DNA of 64,000 nt, from contig VZRZ01002248.1 in assembly GCA_013398175.1 (NCBI GenBank), positions 25,225 to 89,224 of the forward strand, read 5' to 3'. The stretch's first letter is position 1. Every line of letters starts with the position of its first letter. This DNA is from Climacteris rufus (Eukaryota; Chordata; Aves; Passeriformes; Climacteridae). The notes beneath the pieces are model-generated. The model ran no database searches. It saw only the letters and a program-made list of their open reading frames with translations, and was not told the DNA's origin. Positions 40,601 through 52,600 of this stretch are shown piece by piece. A program made the translations under genes and the position numbers.

Positions 40601-43600
40601 TATGCAGGTTGGTTTTTTTCTTGGAGAGTTGGCTGCTAAATAGCAACCCTACTGGGCTTTGAAATGTGTGATCACCTCTCCAAGAAGGCTGTGAACAGCA
40701 AGTAAAAGAGTGAGGATCCATTAGGACAGAAGGCAGTATTTAATCCTCCTGCTAGAAGGGAAACACTAGGGCACACAGTACACAGGCAAGGCAGATTATG
40801 TTGTGAGTTGGAAAGGCAAAGCACACAAAAATTACAAAAATATGCACAGATCAAGAGTTGAATTACCAGAATTGTTATAGCTGTCTTAGACTTTTGATAC
40901 AGTAAATAATATAATAGCTATAATTTTCCATTTTATTTCCTTTTTTGCTGGCAAGTGTTTTATGACACAAACAGCCAGAAGACTTACAGCTCAGATGAAT
41001 GATTTCCAAAGACCCAGTAGCCTGGGTGATTGCTGCCCTTGTGAGCAGGATCACTGAAACTCCCTGTGCAGGCAGCCAGTAAATCAGCAGATCCGTGTGT
41101 AAGCATTAAAATGGTTCCCAAAACAGAGAGAAATTAACTGCCACAAACCTTTATCTTTGCTGTGCAAAACAGGAAAATGGGAGCAGCAACTTAAATCAAT
41201 TGAGTGTTTACATGTTCCATAACATCAGATCTTGTGGGTTACAGAGTGAGCCATGTTACCTGGTCAAGGAAGATCTGTTCAATTATTTTTAAAAGCAATG
41301 TGAAATACCCAAGTGTCTGGGTGAATGATTATTTTAGGCCAGATAACTGTATCCCTCTCACATAAATCTCATTTTCTTTGATCCAAATTTTAGGTCAGTT
41401 CTGCCTTTCTTTTGTCTGGTTTGGCTGTCTGGATACTAGAATTTAATCTGATACACCTCCCCTTCAGCAAGCCTCTTATGAATTTAAGCTTTTCTCTTTT
41501 CCTTTTATGTTTGCTTCTTAATAACTCTGGTGTCTTCTACCTTGGATATAGCTAAACAATACTTGGTGTTATGTAATTGGAGAGGTGGTGGTGCTCAAGA
41601 ACTCCTTAGACCTCATCAAAGCTGAATTTTAAGGTGAAGAAAAGGTGAAGAACATGAGTTTAAATTCAGGGTTAAGGTGGAGTTGAAGTTGTGGTGCCTT
41701 GGCAGGTGTTTATGATAGAAAAGGTGTGCAGCAGCACCCTCTCTACCACCCTTTAAAAAGGATTCACTTTTTCAGACTTGTGCCTGTCCTTAAAATCAAA
41801 TTCAAAGCTCTACATCCCAAATGGATAATGATGCTAAATTTTAGAAAGGGATTAAAATTGAGGTGCATCCTTGTACTTACCATGTCCTGCTAGCTGACTG
41901 TAGGCTGCACTTCACTCAGTGCACAGGCTTTCTGTATCTCACCTTCTGGAAGTGCCTGTTTGTCCCCATTGCCTCAGTAAGAAACTTCTGATTCTTTTTC
42001 TGTCTGTCACTTCAGTAAAACTCAAGGCGAAAGTCACTAATAGGTGATACCACTCTGATTCTCACCCTTTTCTCTGAGATGTTTCCCCTAAAATGCTTAT
42101 TTTGCATTCTCCTTGCTTCTTCACTGTCCAAGACACGAGTGGTTTGTTAAGGAGTTGAAAATAGATACTGGCACTTGGAAATTCCCATTGTTCTTCAGAG
42201 AGACAACTCTAATGTCCAGCAGAGCAATGCCTGCGACCCATCTGTCAAGATAACAGCTGCCACTTTTTCCATAGTTCGTTTAGCAGATCACTGAGATCAA
42301 AACTTAGAGATGGAAAAGACCTATTTATAAGAACAAACCGTGCTGTTAATAGCTCCTTTCTGCTGTGACTCTGAAGATGCTTTAAAAGCTTACTGAATGA
42401 AGCCTTTCAGGATATCCAAGGCAAAGTATATTAGTTAATAATATTATTGCTGGATATGCTATTGACTGGCTGACCTTGGTGAAACTACAATCCCTGTTTC
42501 ACAGGGAGTAAAGTGAAGGTGAGTTATACTTACACAGCTGTCTGGTGACAGAACTATTCTTTTTGACATCCAGCTCTTTTCTCCGATCACAAATCTACAC
42601 TATTCCATATTCTTGCAGGATTCTGCTCTGCAGAATAGTCCCGAGTGCATCATTCAACTTAGATTTAAATTACTGTGAACCAGGTCTCAAACTGCTACAT
42701 ATATTTTTGTATTTTCATTAATATCAGGGGAACTGTGCCAGTTCACACCAATGAGAATCTGCAACATCAGGAACTATGAACAAAAATAGGAAACAAATAT
42801 GGCAAAAAAAAAAAAAAAAAGTCATAGCTAATAGTATTTCAGAACAAACTCAAAGTTTACAGGCAGAGTGATGTTTATGACACTGACAGGTTCTGCCTTG
42901 GAGCACATAAAACAGTGTTCACTTTTTAAAAAATGATGCAAAGATACTCTCTTTTTTGGTGAAAGCAGGTTTGTTCCTAGTAGGTGGAGAACAATGGGAA
43001 GATTTGTCCCTTTGATGAGTGTATCTCATCTATCTTTAAAAAAGACAGCCTAGAAAAGTAAAATAAGACATTCCTCCTCTGGAGTATTGCAGCAAATGAC
43101 AAAGACTGCTCAGCAAAATGCTGGTTTTATCTGATGTTAAAGGCTGAACTTCTGACAGCACACTAAGGGTTACCCAGTACATAACTTGTTAATGAACCCT
43201 TCTCAGAGTTCATTCAAACCCTAGCAGGGGCTTTTATCTTCTGTTACTTCTACAGCAGGGTTGCTGTGTGTTTTGGTACTCTGTAAGTGACTGAGTAGAT
43301 CTGTGGTCACCGAGTCTAAAGAACCTCAGGCAGCATAATCCACTAGAAGGCATTTGGTGCACAAATCAGAACCAGCTTGGTTTTAAACTGCATTTTTTCA
43401 CTAATCTTGACTGTCATCAAGTAATTTTGGGTGGAATTATGCTGAACTGACTTTAGCTACCTAGAAGTCTGCTGTCTGTCCATGTCAATGGAGAGGGTGC
43501 AGCACCAAGATAACTTCTCCATCCCAGCAAGGGGTTCATCCCTGGAGTGAACCAGCAGTGGGTTTCACCTGATCACTCTGGAAACTCTGTGTGTTATGCT

Positions 43601-46600
43601 GGACTGAGGCCCCATGGTGGCTCCAAATTGGTGTCAGTGAAGTAATGTCTCATTTTTCTGCATGGAATCACAGGCAGGAGGAGATGACTCCCCAGGAATT
43701 CTCTGAACACTTGTGAAGGGAGGGGTCATTGCATAATGCCAGCCAGGAAGGTTATACCACATCTCTAAAATAAGACATATTACAGGGATGTCTGACCAAT
43801 CTAGATCAAAAACTTGGATACCCTGGATGAAAAGCATTGGACTTCTGTGTTATGTATGTTTTATGTACATATGAGATCATGGTGGAACAGCAGTGTCTGC
43901 CTCTGACTTACTTAGAGTATATGTAATCTTGGCATATTGACTGTGCCTCCTTACATGGCTCAGTAAACACCCATTTTTATAAACTGTTGACTCCTCTGAT
44001 TGCCTCCTGTCTGTGTCTCTCTCTTTTTCCAAGAATGCTTTTCCTTTTCTTCATCTTACTTAAGAACAGAGTAGTTACTAAGTCCTTTGCATGATGTTAG
44101 ACAGTTGCCTGTTTGTCAAGATGACTCTTAGTAGCTAACACTCCTCTGTGAAGGAGCTGTAGCCATGCTGAGCTTTAAGAAAGTTGGATGCTATAAACAA
44201 CCAGGTAAAAAAAGACCCGTGGAAGAGAAAGAACATTCTTTCACCAGGGATGTGAGGAGAGATGTTGTTTTTCAGTTCCAAGTGCCCTAAAGGCCAACAT
44301 CCCATTTTAACATCTTGGTGTTAAGTGGTAACACATTAATAATATACTTTTTCATGCTCAAATTTATTGTCTTTGGTTATGCCCAGAGAAGCTGTGGATG
44401 CCCCATCTCTGGAAGTTTTAAAGCCCAGGCTGGATGGGCCCTGAGCAACCTGATCAAGTGGAAAGTGTCCCTGCCCCTGGCCAGGGGTTGGAATGAGATG
44501 GTCTTTTTAAAGTCCCTTCCAACCCAAACCATTCTGTGATTCTCTTGCTGCACTAGGTGCCCAGAATTCCTCAGGCAAGCTCTGCTGCTTGTGTTTGGGT
44601 GGGAAATCTTGCAAACTCTCTTCTTTGCATCACAGCCATGCATGAACTGTTCTTTGTGTTTTTCGGCTGCTATCAGAGGGCAGGGACAGAAAGACCCCTC
44701 CCAGTGAGGAGCATTCCCTCTCCCTCCAGACACTGTGTTACTGGACATGGTGCTTAGGGGTAGAGACATTAGAGCTGCAAAGTATTTCTGTATTAATATA
44801 GTCTCTCTAAAATGTTGCTTTAGACATCTATCATCCTACTCATTAGCATCCCCACACTGACCTGATTCTGCCATGCTTATTCAAATGAAATTTGCCTTAT
44901 GCTGCAGTGCACGTATATTTACAGTTGAAGTTCGTAACAGTAACAGAATCAAACTCTAAAATAAAATTATTTAAGGCGACAGGATACCAGAGGAATTGTT
45001 TTGGTCTCCTTGCAACTCATGTAGAATATGCTTAGTGAGCCTCATATCTCCTTTGAAGATAAATCTATTTTTCCTTCTCTTAAAAATATGCAAATCCCTA
45101 AAGCTGCTAGGACAGAAAATGCCTTTCAGCAGAGTGAATGAGACAATTGCAGGTAATTTTCCTGGCTGTGAAGTCAAGCTAAGTGCAGGGTTCTTTCATA
45201 TTGTCTTGTGGTTGTATGCAACAGTGATTCATAGCACATGGTGATGCATTATTGAAGAATTGTCTTCATTGCATGCTGTCAGCTGCATAATAAATAATTG
45301 ATTGTGCTGCTCTTACTCCACATTAAAGATATATGAGTATCTAATACATGAAGAAAATGAAGCAGCAGGGCTGCCTGTGTTCAAAAGATGAAGTGTTGCT
45401 GAAGCTGCGGCAGCCGGAACTGGAAAGTGACCACCACCCTTATCCATTTCCCACTTCTTCACTGCTAGGCGGTTTGTCATGGCAACAAATGGCACATTCG
45501 AGTCCTTGCTGTTGCCTTTCTAAACAAAACAAAACAAAACAATTGTGGTAAAGAGCTGATATGCTGCAGAGCTGTGCATATCCCCTTCCCCACTTTTCTT
45601 CAACTATTATCCCTATAGACTGAAAATTCCCTTAAAATATTAATAATTTTTTCTTAAGCAGATGCAAACTGTCAGGAAAATGCAGTCTAAGACAGCAAAT
45701 CCTTTTTTCTGTGTAAGATTTTGTTTATATTAAGCAGAGGAAACATTAGCAGGATAAAACAGAGTGTTTGAAGTGGTATTAAACTTCTGTTGTCGAGCCT
45801 TTCCCTTGAAAAGCCAGGCTTCCCTTCTCAGTTCAGTTGCCAAAGTCCCCATACAGGACACAGTAACACGGCCCCTATTCCAACATAGTGTAGGGAATGA
45901 AAACATCTTTCAGCTCACATTCAGCACTCCTTATTTCCACTACACTGGTCATCAGTAAAATTGATGAAGCATTAAATTTGTCCAGAAGAGTTTGCTTTGG
46001 AAGTCAAATCAAGGAAATCAGAGGTATATGCTACTTATTCTGTGATGGCTTGGGAGGAGGCTCCTGGCCAGGTATAATTACAGGTTACTGGGAGCTGCTG
46101 TTATGACAAATATGTGTAAAACAGTGAATTGCATTTTGAGTTAATAAAGAAATTGGCATGGAAGAAGTGTGAGATGTCTGGCTGATGCACATCTGGATTC
46201 TGATGGAATGAGTTGGAGAGCTGAGATGAGTGAGGTCCCAGGAAGCAGAAACACAAAGCACCAACTGTATTTGCCTAGAAAATTGCCCAGATCTCTGCAT
46301 TTAACACTAAGACACACAGAAACTGTTTTTGTTCCTGATGGAAAACCACCAGCTTTTCAGGTGTGTTGGCTTGAGACTCCACCACAAGCTAAAATGGGAA
46401 CACCACTGAATGCAGGGGGATTGTCCTGCTTTGTCACATTATGTCAGAACTGAGTCCTGAAGAATGATCTATTTTAATTATAAAATGGAAGTAACACCAC
46501 CAGTGGAGATCTGCTGGTGTGAACCAACCTGGGATGTGATTTGTGATTTTATGGATGTGTTTCTCCCACCACTCCTGTGCAATTGTGCTGAACTGTGCCT

Positions 46601-49600
46601 TCTTCTACACATTGGGAAGGCATTAATGTTGGCCCAAGGAATTTCGTGCAGTTACTAGAACCTTCTGAATAATATAGTTTCCAGGATTTCCAACCTTTGT
46701 GATATTCTGACAACACTTAACCCACTGCAACGTTAACTGCAGCAAATGCTGCCTTGGAGAGTCCTAGGAACCAAACCCAATGACATGTTCCTAACAGCAC
46801 AGATTTATTGCAAGGGGGGTGGGGGGGCATCAGAATGTATTCCCTGTCCTGAAAAGCCTCTGGTCTACATAAAATGAAACAGGGTAGTGTCCTAGAAACA
46901 CCTTCTGAATGATCTGCCCCTCTTTCTGCTGCCAAAAGTGTTCAGAAAGTACCTGTCTTCAAGTGTATGCATTGCCTTTATGTCCTGTAGGTAACTAATG
47001 CTTGAAAAAATAAGGGAATGGAATATTTTGTGGATGAATTACGCTGTTTTTTGAAAGTCACCTATTCAATTCAATTTATCCCCTCAATACTTGTGAGGTA
47101 AGTGAATCCCATTGTACAGAATAAAAGGAGAGCAACTAATGAAAACAAAGGATTTGTCCTGGATTAGAATCTTCGTCTTCTGATTCCCAGAATTTGTCAA
47201 CACTGCAAAGACAAATAATTCAGTAAACACAGGAGTCAGTGAAGCCTGGGATGCAATTTGGCCTCCTTCATTTAGGGATGGATGGCTGAGTTAATACCAC
47301 CTCACCAGGGCCCTGTAAAAACCTGGCAGTCTAGCATTTGGTTTAACTTTTATAAGGTGGTTGAGTGAGAATGATAAACAGTTCCAGGAGGACATTTCAG
47401 CCCTAACATGTAAATCTAGGTGGGATGAATCATTCTTGGAGATACCTGTCTTTCTCCATCACCCATGGAAGTAGCCTAGAGGACAGGTTGAGACACAGTT
47501 TCTACCATTGAACTGGATAACACTAGCAGTGGAATTTACACATAAATTTTCCAGGTTTGGGCACATAAATTTGACTGACTGCCTGTGGATGGCCTGCAGC
47601 GTTCTCTGTCCATCCATCCTTTGTACAGATAATAGTTTGGCCATGGTTTGGGGCAGGGGTTTTTGGGACAGTAGGTGTCTAACAGCTGGGCTGGCTCTGT
47701 GGATTTGTGCTGTGTGTTTGGTTGTATTCCCAGCTGAGTCATTCTCAGATGAAGGAAGAAAAAGAAGCAAAAAGAAACTTAGACTGTGGTCCAGCCTTTC
47801 TGTTCCTGACCTGTCCTCAATAATAGAGTTTCTTTGATAACAAAAGACTGAGCCTTTCTCTTGGTAGAAGCTCTTACAGGCTCTTTTTCCTACGCAGATT
47901 TTTTTCATTGCATGCACAGGATCTTTATGTCTGTGGGATCCCTACTTCTCTGACAAACAGGGTTGAAATTGGCTCAAAGATTCAGAAGTTATTAGGCAAG
48001 GACAGACAGTGGCATGAGCCCTCTCCCCTTAGGAAACTTCAGTGATGGGATATTAGCTGAGGTCGGCTGACCTCAGTGGATTCATGTTCAAAAGTAGTGC
48101 AGACACACCTGCAGACACACCTGTGTTTTAATAAGAAGTAATAACTTGTGTTGAACCTCGACTAAAGTTCTGTTTTCACTGCTGATTTAGCCCAGATAGC
48201 ATTGTAATCTTGGCAGTTTGGATGGATCTGTGGTCATGTTCCTTAACAAACTGATCCATCTGCTCCTTAACCTGCAGCTTCAGTGAGCTGAACCTCAGTG
48301 ATGCAGCAGGACCCATGATCTGAAACGTCTCCTTTTCTACAGCCACCTGATTTTAAAAACCTAGTTATCAATCAGGACACCTTGTAGATCAGAATGTTTT
48401 CAAATCCATGCCTTATTCTGATAACCAAGTTTGTACAAATAATTATTTTAATACAGTGATTGTTACCTTTCAGAATCAAGTGTAAGGCACTTGTAACAAG
48501 TAACCATATAGGCATCAAGATGTCCTTGCTCAGACAAAACTGCTATTGATTGTTCTGACTTTGCAAAACAATGTCGTTGCTGAGTTCCAGATTGTGGGGT
48601 TTTTTTCTCCTTGCTGTTAGCTAGATAAAGATGCAGGCTGAAGATGGGCATCCATCCTTGTTGAAGAATATTAACTAAATCAATTTTTTCACCAAAAAAA
48701 AAAAATCAATTGATGCATTAGCAAGAGATTAAAAAAGGCATTGTGCTGTTTTAGCTCCCAGGAGCCTGCATAGTCAACCCTAACTCTCAGAAACAGAGAT
48801 AAAAAAGATCTAAAGTTCAGATAAAAATCCGTATCGGAACTTCTTCAGGGCACTTGGGAAGTCTGACTCATTTCTAGACTAGATGTGCATTTAAAGGCCA
48901 CTCACATAAAAACTGACCCTCCTGCCAGAGCATCAGTGAATACAGACACATTTGACTCTTTGAATCCTGGTTTGTTCTCCAAAAGCAGTAAGGTGATGAT
49001 AGAGGAGGTCACATTTATGAGTTCATAACCTTATGAATTTACAGCTGTTGCTGAAAATAGAATATTGCTGTAAATATAGAAGAGCCTTTTCTCTAACACA
49101 TCTTCTGTGGGCTTTTGATAGTCAAATGAGTCAGTTTTTATATGCTATATCACACTAGCCAGCTCATGGGCACATGGAAATGTTACTTTAAATGGGAAAT
49201 ATTGTCCACGAGCTGTGGGAATCTCTGAAGAGTTAATTCTGATTCTGCTGCTGGTTTGATATGGGGTGTTTAGTAAAGCATCAGAGCTTTAAGCGAAGTG
49301 TTTTAATAGGATTTAGTTACAAAGTGAAATGAATGCATAGTAAAGTGTTGTGGAACTTTGCATCTGAATCTGAACTTCCAGACTCAGGCTATTTTATAAT
49401 AAATATCTTCTTTACCTCCTTGGGCTAATGAGAAGAATAATTAATGTTTGCATACTGCTTTTAACATGCAAACTGTAATGACAGTACTAAGTTTTAATAT
49501 TAAAACTATTAAATATTTGGATTCTATAATAGTCTCCTTCCATTTCATAGAATCATAAGGTTTTATGATGTGTTTAAAAATAAAATTGCTGTGAGGAAGG

Positions 49601-52600
49601 ACTGTCACTTAAATTTAAGATCAAATACTTCAAAAAGGATTATATGATATGCCTGAGAGTTTCCCCCAAGCTGCTTCTCCCCGCCTGCCCTCCCCCCTAT
49701 ACAGGCTGGATTTCTGTATCACAAATGAATCCATCTCAGTCTGGAGCTGGAAAGCCTCGTGCAGGAGCTGCTGTGGCTGCCCAGCCTGCGTGGAGGGGTC
49801 TGGGGACATCACTGAGCTGATGCATTGCACAGTAAGTGCATTTCCCCTGCACTGGTGCGGCCACAGCTCGAGTGCTGTGCTCAGTTCTGGGCCCCTCGAT
49901 TCAGGAGGGACATTGAGGGGCTGGAGTGAGTCCAGAGAAGGGCAGTGGAGCTCGGGAAGGATTTAGAGGGTAAGTCCTATGAGGAGTGGCTGAGGGCACT
50001 GTGAGTGTTCAGTCTGCAGAAAAGGGGCTCAGGGAGGACCTTAACACTCTACAGCTGCCTGGCAGGAGGATGCAGCCAGGTGGGGCTCAGTCTCTTCTCC
50101 CAAGTACCAAGGGACAGATGAAGAGGACGTGGCTTCAAGCTGTGCTAGTGGAGGTGTAGGTTGAACATTAGGAGGAATTTCTTCACAGAAGGGGTGGTTA
50201 TGCATTGGAATGGGCTGCCCAGGGAGGTGGTGGAGTCTCCATCCCTGGAGGTGTTTAAGGCAAGACTGGATGTGGCACTCAGTGCCACGGTCTGTTTGAA
50301 AAGGTGGTGTTGGTCAGAGCTTGCACTTGAGCATCTCAAAGGTCTTGTCCTGCCTAATTGATGCTGTGATTCTGTGGTTCTATGTACTTGCATCTGAGCA
50401 CACATACACTAATTCATTATTTCATTCTCAAAAACTGAAGGCCTATGACAAGTGCTAATGGTGGTGGTTATAAAACATTCCTTATGGGCAGGTTATTCTG
50501 TGGTTTTCCTTCTAAGACCTTATGCACACACATAGGTGTGTCTGAAGGACCAACTCTGACAAATGTTGGACTTTGCCAATGGCTAATTTGTCTTAGTATG
50601 GCATTGGGTTTTAATATTGATGTAAAATATCCAGACAGAGAACCCCATGGAACAATCAAACACTGAGTGCTCACGACTACAAGTCCAGAACTCCATCACC
50701 ACTGATTTAACTATGAATGAATTTGGAGACATCTGTGTCTGAGCTGTAGTTTGGACTTTGCTTTATTCGTTGCACAGAAATAGGCACTGCTGGGATGTGA
50801 TTCACTGTGTCCTAATGTAGATCCCTACATTTGGTTAGATGAAATGCCCCCTGAAGTGCATTTTTCTCTGACTTTAGTAATTAGCTCAGAAATAGCTGGC
50901 TACATCTTACAAGCCTAAAGGTTGGTAAAATTAATCCTACCTTTTTAGTCTCTGTTTTTCATTCTGACACATCTCTACATATTTACCTTCAATTCATAGC
51001 ACAGACTTTTTAAGCAAGCAAAATTTGCTTCTTGTTTTTGTTGTTTGAACAATAAGTGATGGTTTTCACTGAAAAATAAAATTTGTGCATCAAGCTGATC
51101 TGTTAATATAGCTGCTTAATGGAAAGAAACTAGTAAGACTGTATCTCTAATACTGGGTCTTAAAGACACTTTTTCTCAGCATTTTCTCTCAAAGCTGAAC
51201 TTATTAATGTTCTTTTCATCCAGAGACTTTCTCAGATTAATGAACTTCTCTATGTACAACCCCTTGCATAGGAGAATCACGGTGTATGCCCACAACACTG
51301 GCACTACAGCCCTACAAAGGACTGATTGTCATATATAAATATCAGTCTAACCTTGCAATATCCAGAGCACAGCATTTTAAGTACCAGGTACTTCTAAAAT
51401 GAAAGCTGCCATAATCTCCATGGCTTGAAAAGGGAATGTGAACAGCCAATGATGCAGTGCTCTGTGAAGGTTTATCCATTTGTTGAGGAGTCTGGGCATG
51501 TGTTCAAAACCCCTGGGTTTGGATGTTGTGCCCATCCAGAGGAACAAGTGATGTGTTCTGTGGCTGTCTCTCGTGGCTGAATGAAAACATAAAGAGCGGG
51601 GGTAGTGGAACATTCATATAAATGCCTTTGCTATTTGCATATTCGTGAATGCAGAGTCTCTTCTGTTCTCTCTGTCTGAGGAGGAGGCACAGTTGTCACG
51701 TTGTGTACCAGTTTCACACACACGGGATTGTGTAACACAGGTTATTAGGGGCAGGCACCTGCATTGGGATTCTCTCTTCTGCTGCCTCCCACCTGTTCCT
51801 TGCCTGCTTTTATCCACTCAGGCAGGGAGCTCCACTGTGCAAACAACAGCTCTTCTGTGTGTCTGGGCAATGTGTGGTGCAATATGGTTTGTAACCTATT
51901 GCATTGAGAATAATAAAAATAATATATTTCCATTTTAGAGCCTAAATTACAGGAAGACAAAGGTAACATTATGGTACTATTGCAGGTAACTCTCCTGACT
52001 TATCTGTTTTGGATGAGGCTTCAGAGTGAAAATGGAAATAAGCAGCTGATGTGACCAAGACATTAATTTTTCACTCCTTTCCTTTCCTCCAGTACTTAAA
52101 TTTGGATGTAGCTCAGATTTAAACTCTGTGTCTTGTTTTGGCAGGAATGCTACAGAATGGAAAGAAGTTTGATTCCTCCAGAGACAGAAACAAGCCTTTC
52201 AGGTTCAAGATTGGCAGGCAAGAAGTCATTAAAGGATTTGAAGAAGGTGTTACACAGGTACTAATAAATTATTCTGGCTGAACCTGGAGCTGGCTGAAGG
52301 AGTTGTGAGCTCAGCAACGTCCTGTGCAGTGCTGACAAGACCAGGTGGAAATCACAGTGTAGGGTATGGAGTGGTTTTCTGAAAGCATATTGCGTTTGAG
52401 CACAGTATTTCCTGTAATTCCCATCCATCCATGCATCCATCCATGGCTATCCCCCGCTCAGGAGCCTTTCCCCATCGTGTGCATTTAGGAGGGGAGAGGT
52501 GAAGTCCCCTCCCCAGGTGCCATATAAGCCCTGTGCCTGTCCCATGGGCAGCTCCACAAATAGAAAACAGTGGCCTCTAAAATGTTGAGGTGGCAGTCTT

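Larger units (their letters stand above)
16687..52144 (+). other. FKBP1B: FKBP1B intron 2, about 35.5 kb
   Basis: Starts GTAAGG and ends TTTTGGCAG. Apart from the CR1 fragments and simple repeats listed separately, most of it is AT-rich unique-looking sequence with no recognised gene. A possible antisense terminal exon lies at 28830-29004. Small CpG-containing patches occur near 34.9-35.6 kb and 37.2-37.3 kb, with no clear exon. The recalled whole human gene is only about 14 kb, so this intron is notably expanded. Confidence 0.85.

Noticed and set aside
42290..42330. Possible CR1 terminus ('tagagatggaaaagaccta')
   Set aside because: Only about 20 bases resemble CR1 and the flanks do not continue the consensus.
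47459..47917. 152-codon frame on - in FKBP1B intron 2
   Set aside because: No domain, and an overlapping 109-codon frame on + of similar quality; looks like chance.
49545..49576. 'catagaatcataagg' resembling a CR1 terminus
   Set aside because: Too short, with no following CR1 blocks; it could be a remnant but is not supportable.
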